From: Bacteroidales bacterium
Lineage (GTDB): Bacteria; Bacteroidota; Bacteroidia; Bacteroidales; P3
Direction of reading: 5' to 3'
Assembly: GCA_031257915.1 (NCBI GenBank)
Contig: JAIRNR010000051.1
Coordinates: forward strand, 1-64,000
Length of the DNA stretch: 64,000 bases
Under the pieces are notes generated by a model, which was given only the letters and a program-made list of their open reading frames with translations, did not search any database and had not been told where the DNA came from. Of the stretch, positions 27,347-35,893 are shown in pieces (the first letter of the stretch is position 1; each line of letters begins with the position of its first letter). A program made the position numbers and the translations under genes.

Positions 27347-27769
27347 GGGGTTTGAATTTTTTTTAATCCTACTATTGTAGGTACATCTCTGTTGCAGCCG
27401 AGCAGGTTTAGTCGAACGAGACAAAAAAATTCCTACTATTGTAGGTCAGATACGAGGGTATTTGCTGTGCGAGGGGTCGAACGAGACAAAAAAATTCCTA
27501 CTATTGTAGGTCACAAGCAATACAAGTGCATTTGTTCAAGTCGAACGAGACAAAAAAATTCCTACTATTGTAGGTTTCTTTCTGCGTAAGGTTTCCCTCT
27601 TTGTCGAACGAGACAAAAAAATTCCTACTATTGTAGGTTCGTTGCGCCCTTGCTGGTAGCGCGTTCCGTCGAACGAGACAAACAAATTCCTACTATGGTA
27701 GGTCTCGCTCTCAAAGCCGACTGCCGCTAATCCGTCGAACGAGACAAACAAATTCCTACTATTGCAGGT
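27347..27769 (+). CRISPR. Array 2: 7 repeats, 6 spacers, first repeat decayed, no leader seen
   Basis: Repeat starts: 27347 (only the 3' handle half is recognisable), 27411, 27476, 27540, 27603, 27668, 27734; each 36 bp. Spacers are 27-30 bp. The typical repeat starts GTCGAACGAGAC and ends AATTCCTACTATTGTAGGT, with the crRNA reading rightward. Repeat 6 has TATGGTAGGT and repeat 7 TATTGCAGGT, which is decay at the trailer end. Repeats 6 and 7 share the AAACAAATT variant with the young part of array 3. The array begins 42 bp after the stop of murF-alr, too close for a full leader. A promoter for the next gene starts just after the last repeat. Confidence 0.95.
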
Positions 27770-27793
27770 ATTGCAAATTTGAAAAATTTACCG

Positions 27794-27801
27794 TACATTT
27801 G
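27794..27801 (+). promoter_or_regulatory. Predicted -7 promoter element of the lamin-tail T9SS gene
   Basis: TACATTTG matches TAnnTTTG, with a TTG at 27771-27773 at the right distance (20 bp) for a -33 element. It follows the final repeat of array 2 directly and would give a 5' leader of about 120 nt for the gene at 27928. Confidence 0.55.
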
Positions 27802-27927
27802 TACCATATTTATTTGTTATGGAAGTAATGCAAAGATTTTTAAATTGCTTCAACAGCGGCAGTTCAGGTTGGGATTGTCGCTTTTTCTTTTTAGCCAAGC
27901 CAACAAAACCAATAAAATAAAATTATT

Positions 27928-29727
27928 ATGAAGAAATTACTATCAATTATTGCTACTGTAGCGTTTTGCTTCGCCGCCAATTCGCAAAACTATTCAGACC
28001 TCATTATTTCCAAGTACTTTGAAGGAGCAAACAATAGCAAAGCACTTGAAATTTACAACGGAACAGGGGCTTCCGTTGATTTATCTGCTTATTCTGTTAT
28101 GAAAGAAGTCAACGGAGCCGGTGGTTTGAAAGATCCTGTCAATCTTTCGGGTACGCTTGCAAACGGCGCAACGTTTGTTCTTTTTAACGACAATAACAAC
28201 AATTATCTTATTCCACTTTACACAGCCGATCTTCTGGAAAATTCTAAAGTTATGAACTTTAATGGCAATGACGCAATTGGACTTATTAAAAACAGCGCGG
28301 TTATAGACCTGATTGGCAATTTAGGCGATAATAAGGATTGGGGTAAGGACGTTTTTATGGAAAGGAAATGCTCTGTAACTGCTCCTAATACAACCTATAC
28401 ATTGGACGAATGGGATGTTGAGCAAACAACAGATGTCAATTACGTTGCCCCCAAACTCGGCACTCACTGCAGCGCAGATATTGTTCCGCCGGTAATCCAA
28501 AGCGCAACAGCAGTCAACGATACAACCGTAAGAGTTACTTTCAATGAAAATGTAACATCTGCAACAGCGTCGGTTGTCGGCAATTATTCTATTGATAACG
28601 GCGTAACCGTTTCCGCTGCAACAGTGGTTAACAGCAAAGTTGTAACACTCACAACATCAACACTTGTTGCGGGTACGACATACACCGTAACAGCAAGCGG
28701 CATTGCAGACGAGGCAGGCAATACAGCAACTTCAATATCAAAAGAATTTACGGTTATTAGTGCGACTGAAATTACCGATTTAGCAGAATTATGGTTTGTA
28801 TTTTTTGCCGATATAGACGGCGACAGTAATGGAAGTTGGAATGCAGATACAACTGTTTTTACAGGAACAAAAATTTATAAAATAACAGGACCGGTTGCTG
28901 TTACGGCACTCGGATCGCAGCGCAATCAAAAATGGGTTCAGGATTATTCCGCTTCAAATGAAGGTTACGAATATGGTGTTTTGATTGACGACCCAAACAG
29001 CAAACTGACTTCCGAAATTGAAGTCGGCAACACTCTTACAGGTCTTGTGGGTACTTTAACATATTATAACGATTTAATTGAATTTGTTCCGGTTGCTGAC
29101 GTTGCTCCCGACGCAACGCCTGCTTTTACGGTTGAACCATTTGAAGTAAATCTTGATGAGTTTAGCGATGAAGAAGGACAAGAAATATTGTGGAGTTATC
29201 AGTCCTGTCTCGTGACGCTTTCTAATGTTTATTTTAAAGACAATGTCACGCTTAAAAATGGCTCAAATTACGCGATGTGTAGCGTTCCTAACGGCAGTGA
29301 TAATGACATTGTTGACTCTGCTGTTCGCGTACATATTTACAACGTAGTAACATATACAACAAATAAAGAGCGGGCAGTTAATGTTACAGGTGTTCTCGTT
29401 ATCGACAAATTTGGTATGATGCGTGTTTCTCCGCGTTCTACTGCCGATATAGAAGGAGACTATGTTTCTAATGAGAACATCGTTCTAAGAAGCAAAAACA
29501 GTGCATTACGGCTCTCGCCTGTTCCTGTGAAAGACGAACTCACAGTTACAATGAATGATGCAACTTCGGTTGATGTTTATTCACTTAATGGAACACTCGT
29601 TGCAGAAAAGCGCGGCGTTAGCGGAAGCACAAAAATTAACGTTGCTTCGTTTGCTCGCGGTACGTACTTTGTAAAAGCAACCGACAAAGCCGGCAAGATT
29701 TCCATTAAGAAGTTTATTAAGAAATAA
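27928..29727 (+). CDS. T9SS protein with lamin-tail, Ig-like and OB-fold-like domains
   Basis: The protein has 599 residues with a signal peptide (MKKLLSIIATVAFCFAANSQ). Residues 21-160 (DLIISKYFEGANNSKALEIYNG, VDLSAYSVMKEVNG, NDAIGLIKNSAVIDLIG) are a lamin-tail domain. Then comes a bacterial Ig-like domain of the SbsA type (PVIQSATAVNDTTVRVTFNENV, TYTVTASGIADEAGNTA, about 185-275). The region of about 280-500 (YGVLIDDPNSKL, VGNTLTGLVGTLTYYND, AVNVTGVLVIDKFGMMRVSPR) resembles an OB-fold-like DUF5689 module. The C-terminus (LSPVPVKDELTVTM, FARGTYFVKATDK) is a T9SS sorting domain. Likely displayed at the surface, often seen in proteins that handle extracellular nucleic acid or glycans, though no nuclease motif is visible. 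Followed by a strong terminator. Confidence 0.85.
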   Translation: MKKLLSIIATVAFCFAANSQNYSDLIISKYFEGANNSKALEIYNGTGASVDLSAYSVMKEVNGAGGLKDPVNLSGTLANGATFVLFNDNNNNYLIPLYTADLLENSKVMNFNGNDAIGLIKNSAVIDLIGNLGDNKDWGKDVFMERKCSVTAPNTTYTLDEWDVEQTTDVNYVAPKLGTHCSADIVPPVIQSATAVNDTTVRVTFNENVTSATASVVGNYSIDNGVTVSAATVVNSKVVTLTTSTLVAGTTYTVTASGIADEAGNTATSISKEFTVISATEITDLAELWFVFFADIDGDSNGSWNADTTVFTGTKIYKITGPVAVTALGSQRNQKWVQDYSASNEGYEYGVLIDDPNSKLTSEIEVGNTLTGLVGTLTYYNDLIEFVPVADVAPDATPAFTVEPFEVNLDEFSDEEGQEILWSYQSCLVTLSNVYFKDNVTLKNGSNYAMCSVPNGSDNDIVDSAVRVHIYNVVTYTTNKERAVNVTGVLVIDKFGMMRVSPRSTADIEGDYVSNENIVLRSKNSALRLSPVPVKDELTVTMNDATSVDVYSLNGTLVAEKRGVSGSTKINVASFARGTYFVKATDKAGKISIKKFIKK

Positions 29728-29756
29728 AACAGTTTCGCCTGCAACAGGCAAAGTAA

Positions 29757-29790
29757 CAAAAAAAGGCGGACCCAAAAGTCCGCCTTTTTT
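29757..29790 (+). terminator. Intrinsic terminator after the lamin-tail gene
   Basis: An A-run precedes an 8-bp GC-rich stem (GGCGGAC / GTCCGCC) with loop CCAAAA, followed by a T-run. The A and T tracts also pair, so it could end transcription from either side, including leftward transcripts leaving array 3. Confidence 0.9.
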
Positions 29791-29830
29791 ATTACTCTCG
29801 CCATAAAAGTTCTTCCAGCAAAGATTTATT

Positions 29831-30953
29831 ACTTACAATCGTAGGAATTTTTTAGTCTTGTTAGACTGTTAACAAAAACATCGGCTGCTGTACACGCACC
29901 TACAATAGTAGGAATTTTTAGTCTCGTTAGACAGAAGATTTTAAAGTTGATTTGATCTTACCTACAATAGTAGGAATTTTTTTGTCTCGTTCGACTGTGG
30001 AACACAAAAATTGTGAACCGCGACCTACAATAGTAGGAATTTTTTTGTCTCGTTCGACAGAAACCGAAGCCCCAACTCCCGCCGAAACCTACAATAGTAG
30101 GAATTTTTTTGTCTCGTTCGACTGTTATTAGACTCTTTAAAGACGGCAAAACCTACAATAGTAGGAATTTGTTTGTCTCGTTCGACCATTGCAAAAACAA
30201 TTGCCGTGTCCACACCTACAATAGTAGGAATTTGTTTGTCTCGTTCGACGCGAGAAATAAACACAAGAGATATATGAACCTACAATAGTAGGAATTTGTT
30301 TGTCTCGTTCGACTTGCCAACCTCATACCCTCCGGAAGCTTACCTACAATAGTAGGAATTTGTTTGTCTCGTTCGACATATAAACAATAGTAGCAATGTT
30401 CAACAAACCTACAATAGTAGGAATTTGTTTGTCTCGTTCGACTTAAAACAATAAAAAAAATTAAAGCTATACCTACAATAGTAGGAATTTGTTTGTCTCG
30501 TTCGACTCGGGCAACCGCTGTTCATGGAGTTCGCACCTACAATAGTAGGAATTTGTTTGTCTCGTTCGACCGCCCGATACGCACGTGTACGTTGAAGCAC
30601 CTACAATAGTAGGAATTTGTTTGTCTCGTTCGACACTCCGAGCGAGTGTTAATCGCGGAAAAACCTACAATAGTAGGAATTTGTTTGTCTCGTTCGACAT
30701 AGCCAACTTGAAGCCAAGTGAAAACACCTACAATAGTAGGAATTTGTTTGTCTCGTTCGACTTGTCCTTTCGCAAGAGACGTCCTCATACCTACAATAGT
30801 AGGAATTTGTTTGTCTCGTTCGACAAACTTTCGTACATCACTGCACCCGCGTACCTACAATAGTAGGAATTTGTTTGTCTCGTTCGACCGCACCTTGATG
30901 TACAACTCTCATACGTAACCTACAATAGTAGGAATTTGTTTGTCTCGTTCGAC
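29831..30953 (-). CRISPR. Array 3: 18 repeats, 17 spacers, beside the copied leader
   Basis: Repeats of 36 bp (35 in repeat 2) start at 29831, 29898, 29960, 30023, 30087, 30151, 30214, 30278, 30342, 30407, 30471, 30535, 30599, 30663, 30726, 30789, 30853 and 30918; spacers are 27-31 bp. On the minus strand each repeat ends in the Cas12a-type handle AATTCCTACTATTGTAGGT, so crRNAs read leftward from a leader at about 30954-31126. Repeat variants change along the array: the oldest two end TTAGAC on the + strand, the next three have TTTTTTTG, and the rest (repeats 6-18) have TTTGTTTG and TTCGAC. The oldest copy (29831) also has a decayed handle. Each repeat can be cut by Cas12a itself; no tracrRNA is needed in this family. 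Confidence 0.98.
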
Positions 30954-31126
30954 TAATAAACCGCAAATGTAAGGATTTTTCAAGGAAAAACTAAATTCGT
31001 TCTACCCCCACCACCCCCAAAGACAAAAAGCCTTAAAATCTATGATAATCGGTGATTATCAAAAAAATAAACAAAGAACACAGCAATTATACAACAAAAA
31101 TAAAGACACAGGTTTGTTTGAGTTAT
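30954..31126 (-). promoter_or_regulatory. Copied CRISPR leader of array 3
   Basis: This stretch matches the leader of array 4 (34474-34641) at about nine of ten positions by eye, including AAGGATTTTTCAAGGAAAAA and ACCCCCACCACCCCCAAA. It therefore looks like a duplicated, still recognisable leader. It runs into a cas2 remnant. Confidence 0.8.
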
Positions 31127-31295
31127 TCAAAAACAAATTAAATCTTTGTGGCGGTGAATAGCATTGCCATATTTTATCGCTTTGTTTCCGTCGGTTTCAA
31201 AAATAAACACATTGTCGTTACCACCGAACTTTTTTGAATGGTAATTTTCTATCCGTACCTTTAAATTATTCAAAACATACTTGAAACATATTATC
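31127..31295 (-). pseudogene. cas2: cas2 remnant (C-terminal third)
   Basis: The minus-strand frame encodes NNLKVRIENYHSKKFGGNDN and then NVFIFETDGNKAIKYGNAIH, almost the same as residues 43-83 of the intact cas2 at 34642-34917. Upstream of that point the match stops abruptly. The N-terminal half, with the catalytic-fold strand and its Asp, is missing, so no working Cas2 can be made. It is the tail of a duplicated block that also contains the leader and array 3. Confidence 0.9.
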
Positions 31296-31468
31296 GGGCG
31301 CGACCTGTACAATTTCTATCCCCCAAAACTACCAAAAAGAAGACTTGTACAAGTAGAAATTTTATGCCTGCAATAACAAACATACCAAGCAAATTCATTA
31401 CATAAGATTACGCGTCAGACCCATAGTAACAACCCTAAACCAGCAATGATAGCCAAAGCATTAAATTT
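31296..31468. other. Short gene-free gap between cas2 remnant and pcrA
   Basis: No gene seen. It contains a perfect 12-bp palindrome ACTTGTACAAGT near 31352 followed by AGAAATTTTA, which superficially resembles a Cas12a handle but cannot form the usual stem. Confidence 0.5.
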
Positions 31469-34099
31469 TTATAACGGTTTAAGTTTCGCGAATGCTGCGA
31501 GCAACGTTTTTATGCCAACCGGTGGCGCAAAATCAACAGTGTATTTTAAATTCGCACCATCCCCTGTTATTTCTAAAATTGTTCCCCTGCCGAATCTGCT
31601 GTGTAAAACTTCCTGCCCTACAGTATTGTTGACTGCAGGAGGCGGCGGCGCACCTGTCGCTTGTTGGGCAGCACTTACTTTTTTGAAATTGCCGCGTGGT
31701 GGTGTACTGCTAAACGGCGTACTGCCGGTAGCGTGTGTGTTTTCCACGTTCCGCCGAACAAAATTGCTGCCACTACTGCCGTGTGCGCCGCCGCTATTGC
31801 CCCCTCTATTCCACCCGCCCCGCACAAAACTACCACCGTTGTCAAAACCACTCCCCGCCGCACCGCCTCCCCCGCTCCAACCGCCCCGCACAGAACTACC
31901 ACCGTTGTCAAAACCACTCCCCGCCGCGCTGCCGCTGTTCGCAGATACCACTTCCGCATACTGTGAATCCAATTCAAGCAAAAACGGACTTGGCATGCAA
32001 CCTTGCAAACTACCGTGTAAAAACCGCATATCTGCGCAAGATAGCCACAGTTGTTTTTTCGCACGTGTTACGGCAACGTAAAACAACCGCCTTTCCTCTT
32101 CCAAGTCGCACTTTTCAATGCCAAACGAGGACGGAAAAAGTCCATCTTCAAGCCCTGTAACGAATACGTATGGAAACTCCAATCCTTTGGCGGAATGTAC
32201 GGTCATAAGAACGACCTTATCCGAATTTTGTTCATCTTTTTCGCTCTGCGTATCCTGATCGGTGAGTAATGCTATTTCGGGCAGGAACATTGCAAGAGTT
32301 GGAGTGCCGTTGTATGGGAGTATCTCACCTGTCAACTCGTCAATAACCGTATGTTCATTTTTAACCCATTCTTTTACCGAACCGAGAAGTTCCTCTACAT
32401 TCTGTATCCTGTCTTTACTTTCCGCCGTTGCTTCATCTTCATACGCGTGTTTTAAATCACTTTCTTTCCATATTGTTTCAAGAAGTTCGTCGGCAGGTGT
32501 TACAGGCATAAGCACATGCCATTTTTTAACTTTCAATGCAACCACTGCCATTTTCTTTAATATTCCTGTTGAGATACCTGCTGTAGCAATATCCACACCA
32601 TTGGGTAATTTGCCGTTACTTTCCACTGTCCCGCTCTCTAAATTCACTGCACTCAGAATATCCCACATTGCAATCTTATTTTCCCGCGCAAAAATCTGCA
32701 ACTTATCAACTGAAGTGTCGCCAATTCCTCTGCGCGGATTATTTATGCACGAAAGCAACGCCTGTTCATCGTACGGATTAACAGCCCAACGGCAATATGC
32801 AAGCACATTTTTAATTTCTTTACGCTGGTAAAAACTGACATTTCCGTAAATCTTGTACGGAATACCCTGCCGCCGCAAAGCATCTTCAATATTTTTACTT
32901 TGACGGTTTGTGCGGTAAAGTATTGCAAAGTCGCACCATGAACCGCCGTCATCATAATGTACGCGGGCAATTCGCGAAACAATATCTTCCCCCTCTTGTC
33001 TGTCACTAAATGATTTAAAGACTTGCACTTTCGCACCGGCAGTATTGGCTGTCCAAATTGTTTTCGGCAATCTGTTCTTGTTTTGTGCAATAATTGCATT
33101 CGACAATCCCACAATATTACCACTTGACCGATAATTCTGTTCAAGTTTAAAAATTCGGGTATCGGGATAGTCATCCTGAAAATCAAGAATATTCCGAATT
33201 GTCGCACCGCGAAAAGCATAAATACTTTGCGAATCATCTCCCACAACACATAAATTTCTGTGATGTACTGCAAGCGTTCTTATAAGTAAATACTGCAAAC
33301 GGCTTGTATCTTGATATTCGTCAACGAGAATATACTTGAATATTTTGCGATATTTTTCCAAAACAGACGGTTCATCGCGAAAAAGCGTGTATGTATAAAA
33401 AAGCAAATCATCAAAATCCATAGCATTAGAGCGTCTTAAAGCATTTTGATATGCTGAATAAATCTCGCCTAATTTCGGTCGTTTCGCATAACGATCTTCA
33501 TCTTGCAATGCTTTGTTTAATATATAATCTTCACTTGAAATCATTGCACTTTTTGCACTTGATATTCGCCCTAATATACTCTTGGGTTTGTAGCCGTCTT
33601 TGTCTTCGAGAATTTGTTCTTTTAGTATGCGGTTGATTAGTGAAACGCTGTCGTCTGTGTCGTAAATTATGAAGTCGCGTGTATAACCGATTTTATCTGC
33701 TTCTACCCGCAACAGTCGCGAAAAAATTGAATGAAAAGTTCCCATCCACAGTGCGTTGAATGACGCTGTGGAAATTTTTGCGATACGATCTTTTATTTCG
33801 CGTGCAGCTTTGTTTGTGAATGTCAGTGCAAGAATATTGTAGGGACTGACGCCGTTTTCAAGCAGATATGCAATTCGGTATGTTAGTGTACGTGTTTTGC
33901 CGCTACCTGCTCCCGCGAGAATTAAAACGGGACCCTCTGTATGTTTTACAGCCTCTTGCTGTTCTTCATTCAAATCTTTCAACAAGATTTCTGCTTTGCT
34001 GCCGACAACACTGCTGCCGACAGTCTCTGCGGTATCTGCATTATTTTCCCTCCCCTCAACCTCTTTTAACATGTCTTTTATAGAAATGAAATTGCTCAT
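31469..34099 (-). CDS. pcrA: UvrD/PcrA-family DNA helicase with Gly-rich linker
   Basis: A superfamily 1A 3'-5' DNA helicase acting in repair and replication restart. Start at the ATG at 34099, 27 bp after a TATCTTTG promoter element; the in-frame start at 34189 lies in a CRISPR repeat region. The protein has about 876 residues. Motifs: Q-motif and Walker A (LNEEQQEAVKHTEGPVLILA then GAGSGKTRT), TFTNKAAREIK, the Walker B VDEYQDTS, GDDSQSIYAFRGA, LEQNYRSSGNI, VMLMTVHSAKGLEFPYVFV and VAVTRAKKQLWL. Beyond the helicase core is a Gly-rich linker with a duplicated 22-residue unit (AAGSGFDNGGS) and a C-terminal Tudor-like VGQEVLHSRFGRGTILEITG module, as in PcrA. It separates two CRISPR arrays but looks like a normal chromosomal gene. 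Confidence 0.93.
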   Translation of the reverse strand: MSNFISIKDMLKEVEGRENNADTAETVGSSVVGSKAEILLKDLNEEQQEAVKHTEGPVLILAGAGSGKTRTLTYRIAYLLENGVSPYNILALTFTNKAAREIKDRIAKISTASFNALWMGTFHSIFSRLLRVEADKIGYTRDFIIYDTDDSVSLINRILKEQILEDKDGYKPKSILGRISSAKSAMISSEDYILNKALQDEDRYAKRPKLGEIYSAYQNALRRSNAMDFDDLLFYTYTLFRDEPSVLEKYRKIFKYILVDEYQDTSRLQYLLIRTLAVHHRNLCVVGDDSQSIYAFRGATIRNILDFQDDYPDTRIFKLEQNYRSSGNIVGLSNAIIAQNKNRLPKTIWTANTAGAKVQVFKSFSDRQEGEDIVSRIARVHYDDGGSWCDFAILYRTNRQSKNIEDALRRQGIPYKIYGNVSFYQRKEIKNVLAYCRWAVNPYDEQALLSCINNPRRGIGDTSVDKLQIFARENKIAMWDILSAVNLESGTVESNGKLPNGVDIATAGISTGILKKMAVVALKVKKWHVLMPVTPADELLETIWKESDLKHAYEDEATAESKDRIQNVEELLGSVKEWVKNEHTVIDELTGEILPYNGTPTLAMFLPEIALLTDQDTQSEKDEQNSDKVVLMTVHSAKGLEFPYVFVTGLEDGLFPSSFGIEKCDLEEERRLFYVAVTRAKKQLWLSCADMRFLHGSLQGCMPSPFLLELDSQYAEVVSANSGSAAGSGFDNGGSSVRGGWSGGGGAAGSGFDNGGSFVRGGWNRGGNSGGAHGSSGSNFVRRNVENTHATGSTPFSSTPPRGNFKKVSAAQQATGAPPPPAVNNTVGQEVLHSRFGRGTILEITGDGANLKYTVDFAPPVGIKTLLAAFAKLKPL

Positions 34100-34125
34100 A
34101 TAAATATTGCCTTTCGGAAATTTGC

Positions 34126-34133
34126 CAAAGATA
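34126..34133 (-). promoter_or_regulatory. Predicted -7 promoter element of pcrA
   Basis: Reads TATCTTTG on the minus strand (consensus TAnnTTTG), 27 bp before the ATG. It sits between the old end of array 4 and pcrA, so pcrA has its own promoter. Confidence 0.65.
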
Positions 34134-34184
34134 CGACAAAACATTGTACGGTTGGCGAAGATGGGGTCGGGTGGGGTGCCCGCA

Positions 34185-34473
34185 ACCAATAATAGCAGGA
34201 ATTTTTTTGTCTCGTTTGACTGAAGAACTATGAAAACAGAACAATACCTACAATAGTAGGAATTTTTTAGTCTCGTTAGACCTTCAATTAGTACATGCGT
34301 GAAGCCCGACCTACAATAGTAGGAATTTTTTAGTCTCGTTAGACAGCAAAAGAATAAAGAGGGAAAGCAAAAACCTACAATAGTAGGAATTTTTTAGTCT
34401 CGTTAGACAACAGGAATGAGAAAGAAAAGTGCTGCTAACCTACAATAGTAGGAATTTTTTAGTCTCGTTAGAC
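34185..34473 (-). CRISPR. Array 4: 5 repeats, 4 spacers, directly downstream of cas2
   Basis: Repeats start at 34185 (decayed, handle ATAATAGCAGG), 34246, 34309, 34373 and 34438; spacers are 25, 27, 28 and 29 bp. The four intact repeats read, on the minus strand, GTCTAACGAGACTAAAAA followed by the handle AATTCCTACTATTGTAGGT. They differ in the 5' half from most repeats of array 3 (GTCGAACGAGACAAACAA). crRNAs read leftward from the leader at 34474. The decayed first-listed copy marks the old end. Its 5' part (GTCAAACGAGACAAAAAA) looks like the middle-aged class of array 3. Confidence 0.97.
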
Positions 34474-34641
34474 TAATACACTACAAATATAAGGATTTTT
34501 CAAGGAAAAACGAAATTCGTCCTACCCCCACCACCCCCAAACACAAAAAGCCTTAAAATCTATAAAAATCAGTGATTATCAAAAAAATAAACAAAGAACA
34601 CAGCAATTATACAACAAAATAAAGACACAGGTTTGTTTGAA
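34474..34641 (-). promoter_or_regulatory. CRISPR leader of array 4
   Basis: The AT-rich stretch between cas2 and the first repeat, with an internal C-rich tract (CCCCCACCACCCCC). It is nearly identical to 30954-31126, which borders array 3 at the same place. Conservation of both copies next to the youngest repeat supports a role in spacer uptake and array transcription. Confidence 0.8.
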
Positions 34642-34917
34642 TTATTCAAAATAAATTAAATCTTTGTCGCGGTGAATAGCATTGCCATATTTTATCGCTT
34701 TGTTTCCGTCAGTTTCAAAAATAAACACATTGTCGCCACCACCAAACTTTTTTGAATAGTAATTTTCTATCCGTACCTTTAAATTATCCAAAATACGCTT
34801 GGAGTTATTAAACTCAAAAACGGAATACTGTAATCGTATTCCCCCTTGTTTGACAAGCGTTTTTGCAAATTTTGTTCGCAATTTATCATCTGAAATATCA
34901 TAACTCACTACAAGCAT
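34642..34917 (-). CDS. cas2: CRISPR adaptation protein Cas2
   Basis: The 91 residues begin with the strand MLVVSYDISDDKLRTKFAKT, containing the Asp of the ferredoxin-like fold, and include GGIRLQYSVFEFNN and NVFIFETDGNKAIKYGNAIH. Cas2 forms the dimeric centre of the Cas1-Cas2 integrase that inserts new spacers. Its gene is 7 bp after cas1 and is the last cas gene before the leader. A broken copy of its 3' part lies at 31127-31295. Confidence 0.96.
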   Translation of the reverse strand: MLVVSYDISDDKLRTKFAKTLVKQGGIRLQYSVFEFNNSKRILDNLKVRIENYYSKKFGGGDNVFIFETDGNKAIKYGNAIHRDKDLIYFE

Positions 34918-34924
34918 GGTTATC

Positions 34925-35893
34925 TTAAATTAAAAACTGTGGATACTCCTCTGCCCTTTTATCTTGCATAAAACAGCGATAATACTGTTGCATGTACCGA
35001 AAAACATCATTTTTTTGTTCAATCAAAATTTCAAAAAACATTTTTGTATAATCACTGCTCTTTTCACGCTTCAGGATGTACTCATTTTTTATCAAATTGA
35101 AATCATCTTTTTTGCATTGTTTTAAGTTGAATGCCTTGCGTACCTGCCCATCTATCAAACATCTAAACGGCTCTACCAAATCACAAATGAGCGATTTGCG
35201 CTTAAACCACAATTGATGATATACGCCCCGATATGGATCAAAACCAAACAGGCGTGTAAATGCCTCAATAAAGTTAAATAAAATCGTGTAGCCAATATCA
35301 AGCGTGCTGTTTACGACATCTGTCTTTGCACGAGGGCAGCGAGTATGCCAATCAAATGGCTCAAAATATGCCGTGAAAAAAGCATTTGCAACTTTCCCTT
35401 CTATTCCCAGAACTTCTTCGTAACTGTCCGCCTGCGGCAAAAGCAGTAACAAATCGTTACATAAATTCATAGAACTTCTGATATGCCCCGATGTTATCCT
35501 TGTTTTTTCAAGTAAGCGTATTTGATTTTTGATTTTATTTTCAACAAGGATTTTCGGAATTTTGAGATTGCTTTTTTCGTATTCATATTGTTTTTTTCTT
35601 AACAGAAAATTTGCCTCTGCCGTTATTGAATAAAAAAAGATGGGGCGCAAATTGGGTTTCATAACAACAACAGGTATTCCATATTTACTGCATTTTTCAA
35701 TAAATGCAGTCGTTATGCTGATGTGCCCAATAACAAAAAGTACAAGAATCTTTTGAAATGGCAATTTGGTTAGCGTTTTCTTTTCCGATGTATCCTCAAG
35801 CAACAACCCACCATTACTCACTCTCAACGCCTTATTGTCAATACAATTAACAACGAAAATACTGCGGTATTCCACATCCTTGTTAGTAAACAT
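34925..35893 (-). CDS. cas1: CRISPR integrase Cas1
   Basis: The protein has 322 residues. The N-terminal beta domain includes GLLLEDTSEKK, and the helical catalytic domain has metal-binding residues in GIEGKVANAFF (Glu165), GVYHQLWF (His226) and CDLVEPFR (Glu241; Asp238 nearby). Cas1 catalyses spacer integration at the leader-proximal repeat. The subtype is consistent with type V-A adaptation modules, in which Cas1, Cas2 and Cas4 occur together. The start overlaps the end of cas4 by 11 bp, indicating coupled translation. Confidence 0.97.
   Translation of the reverse strand: MFTNKDVEYRSIFVVNCIDNKALRVSNGGLLLEDTSEKKTLTKLPFQKILVLFVIGHISITTAFIEKCSKYGIPVVVMKPNLRPIFFYSITAEANFLLRKKQYEYEKSNLKIPKILVENKIKNQIRLLEKTRITSGHIRSSMNLCNDLLLLLPQADSYEEVLGIEGKVANAFFTAYFEPFDWHTRCPRAKTDVVNSTLDIGYTILFNFIEAFTRLFGFDPYRGVYHQLWFKRKSLICDLVEPFRCLIDGQVRKAFNLKQCKKDDFNLIKNEYILKREKSSDYTKMFFEILIEQKNDVFRYMQQYYRCFMQDKRAEEYPQFLI

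Noticed and set aside
31340-31375. Handle-like sequence (minus strand AAATTTCTACTTGTACAAG) that could be a second regulatory guide
   Set aside because: The stem cannot form with a normal loop; the bases belong to a 12-bp palindrome instead.
31446-32160. Plus-strand open frames rich in Pro, Leu and Thr
   Set aside because: Antisense of the Gly-rich linker and end of pcrA.
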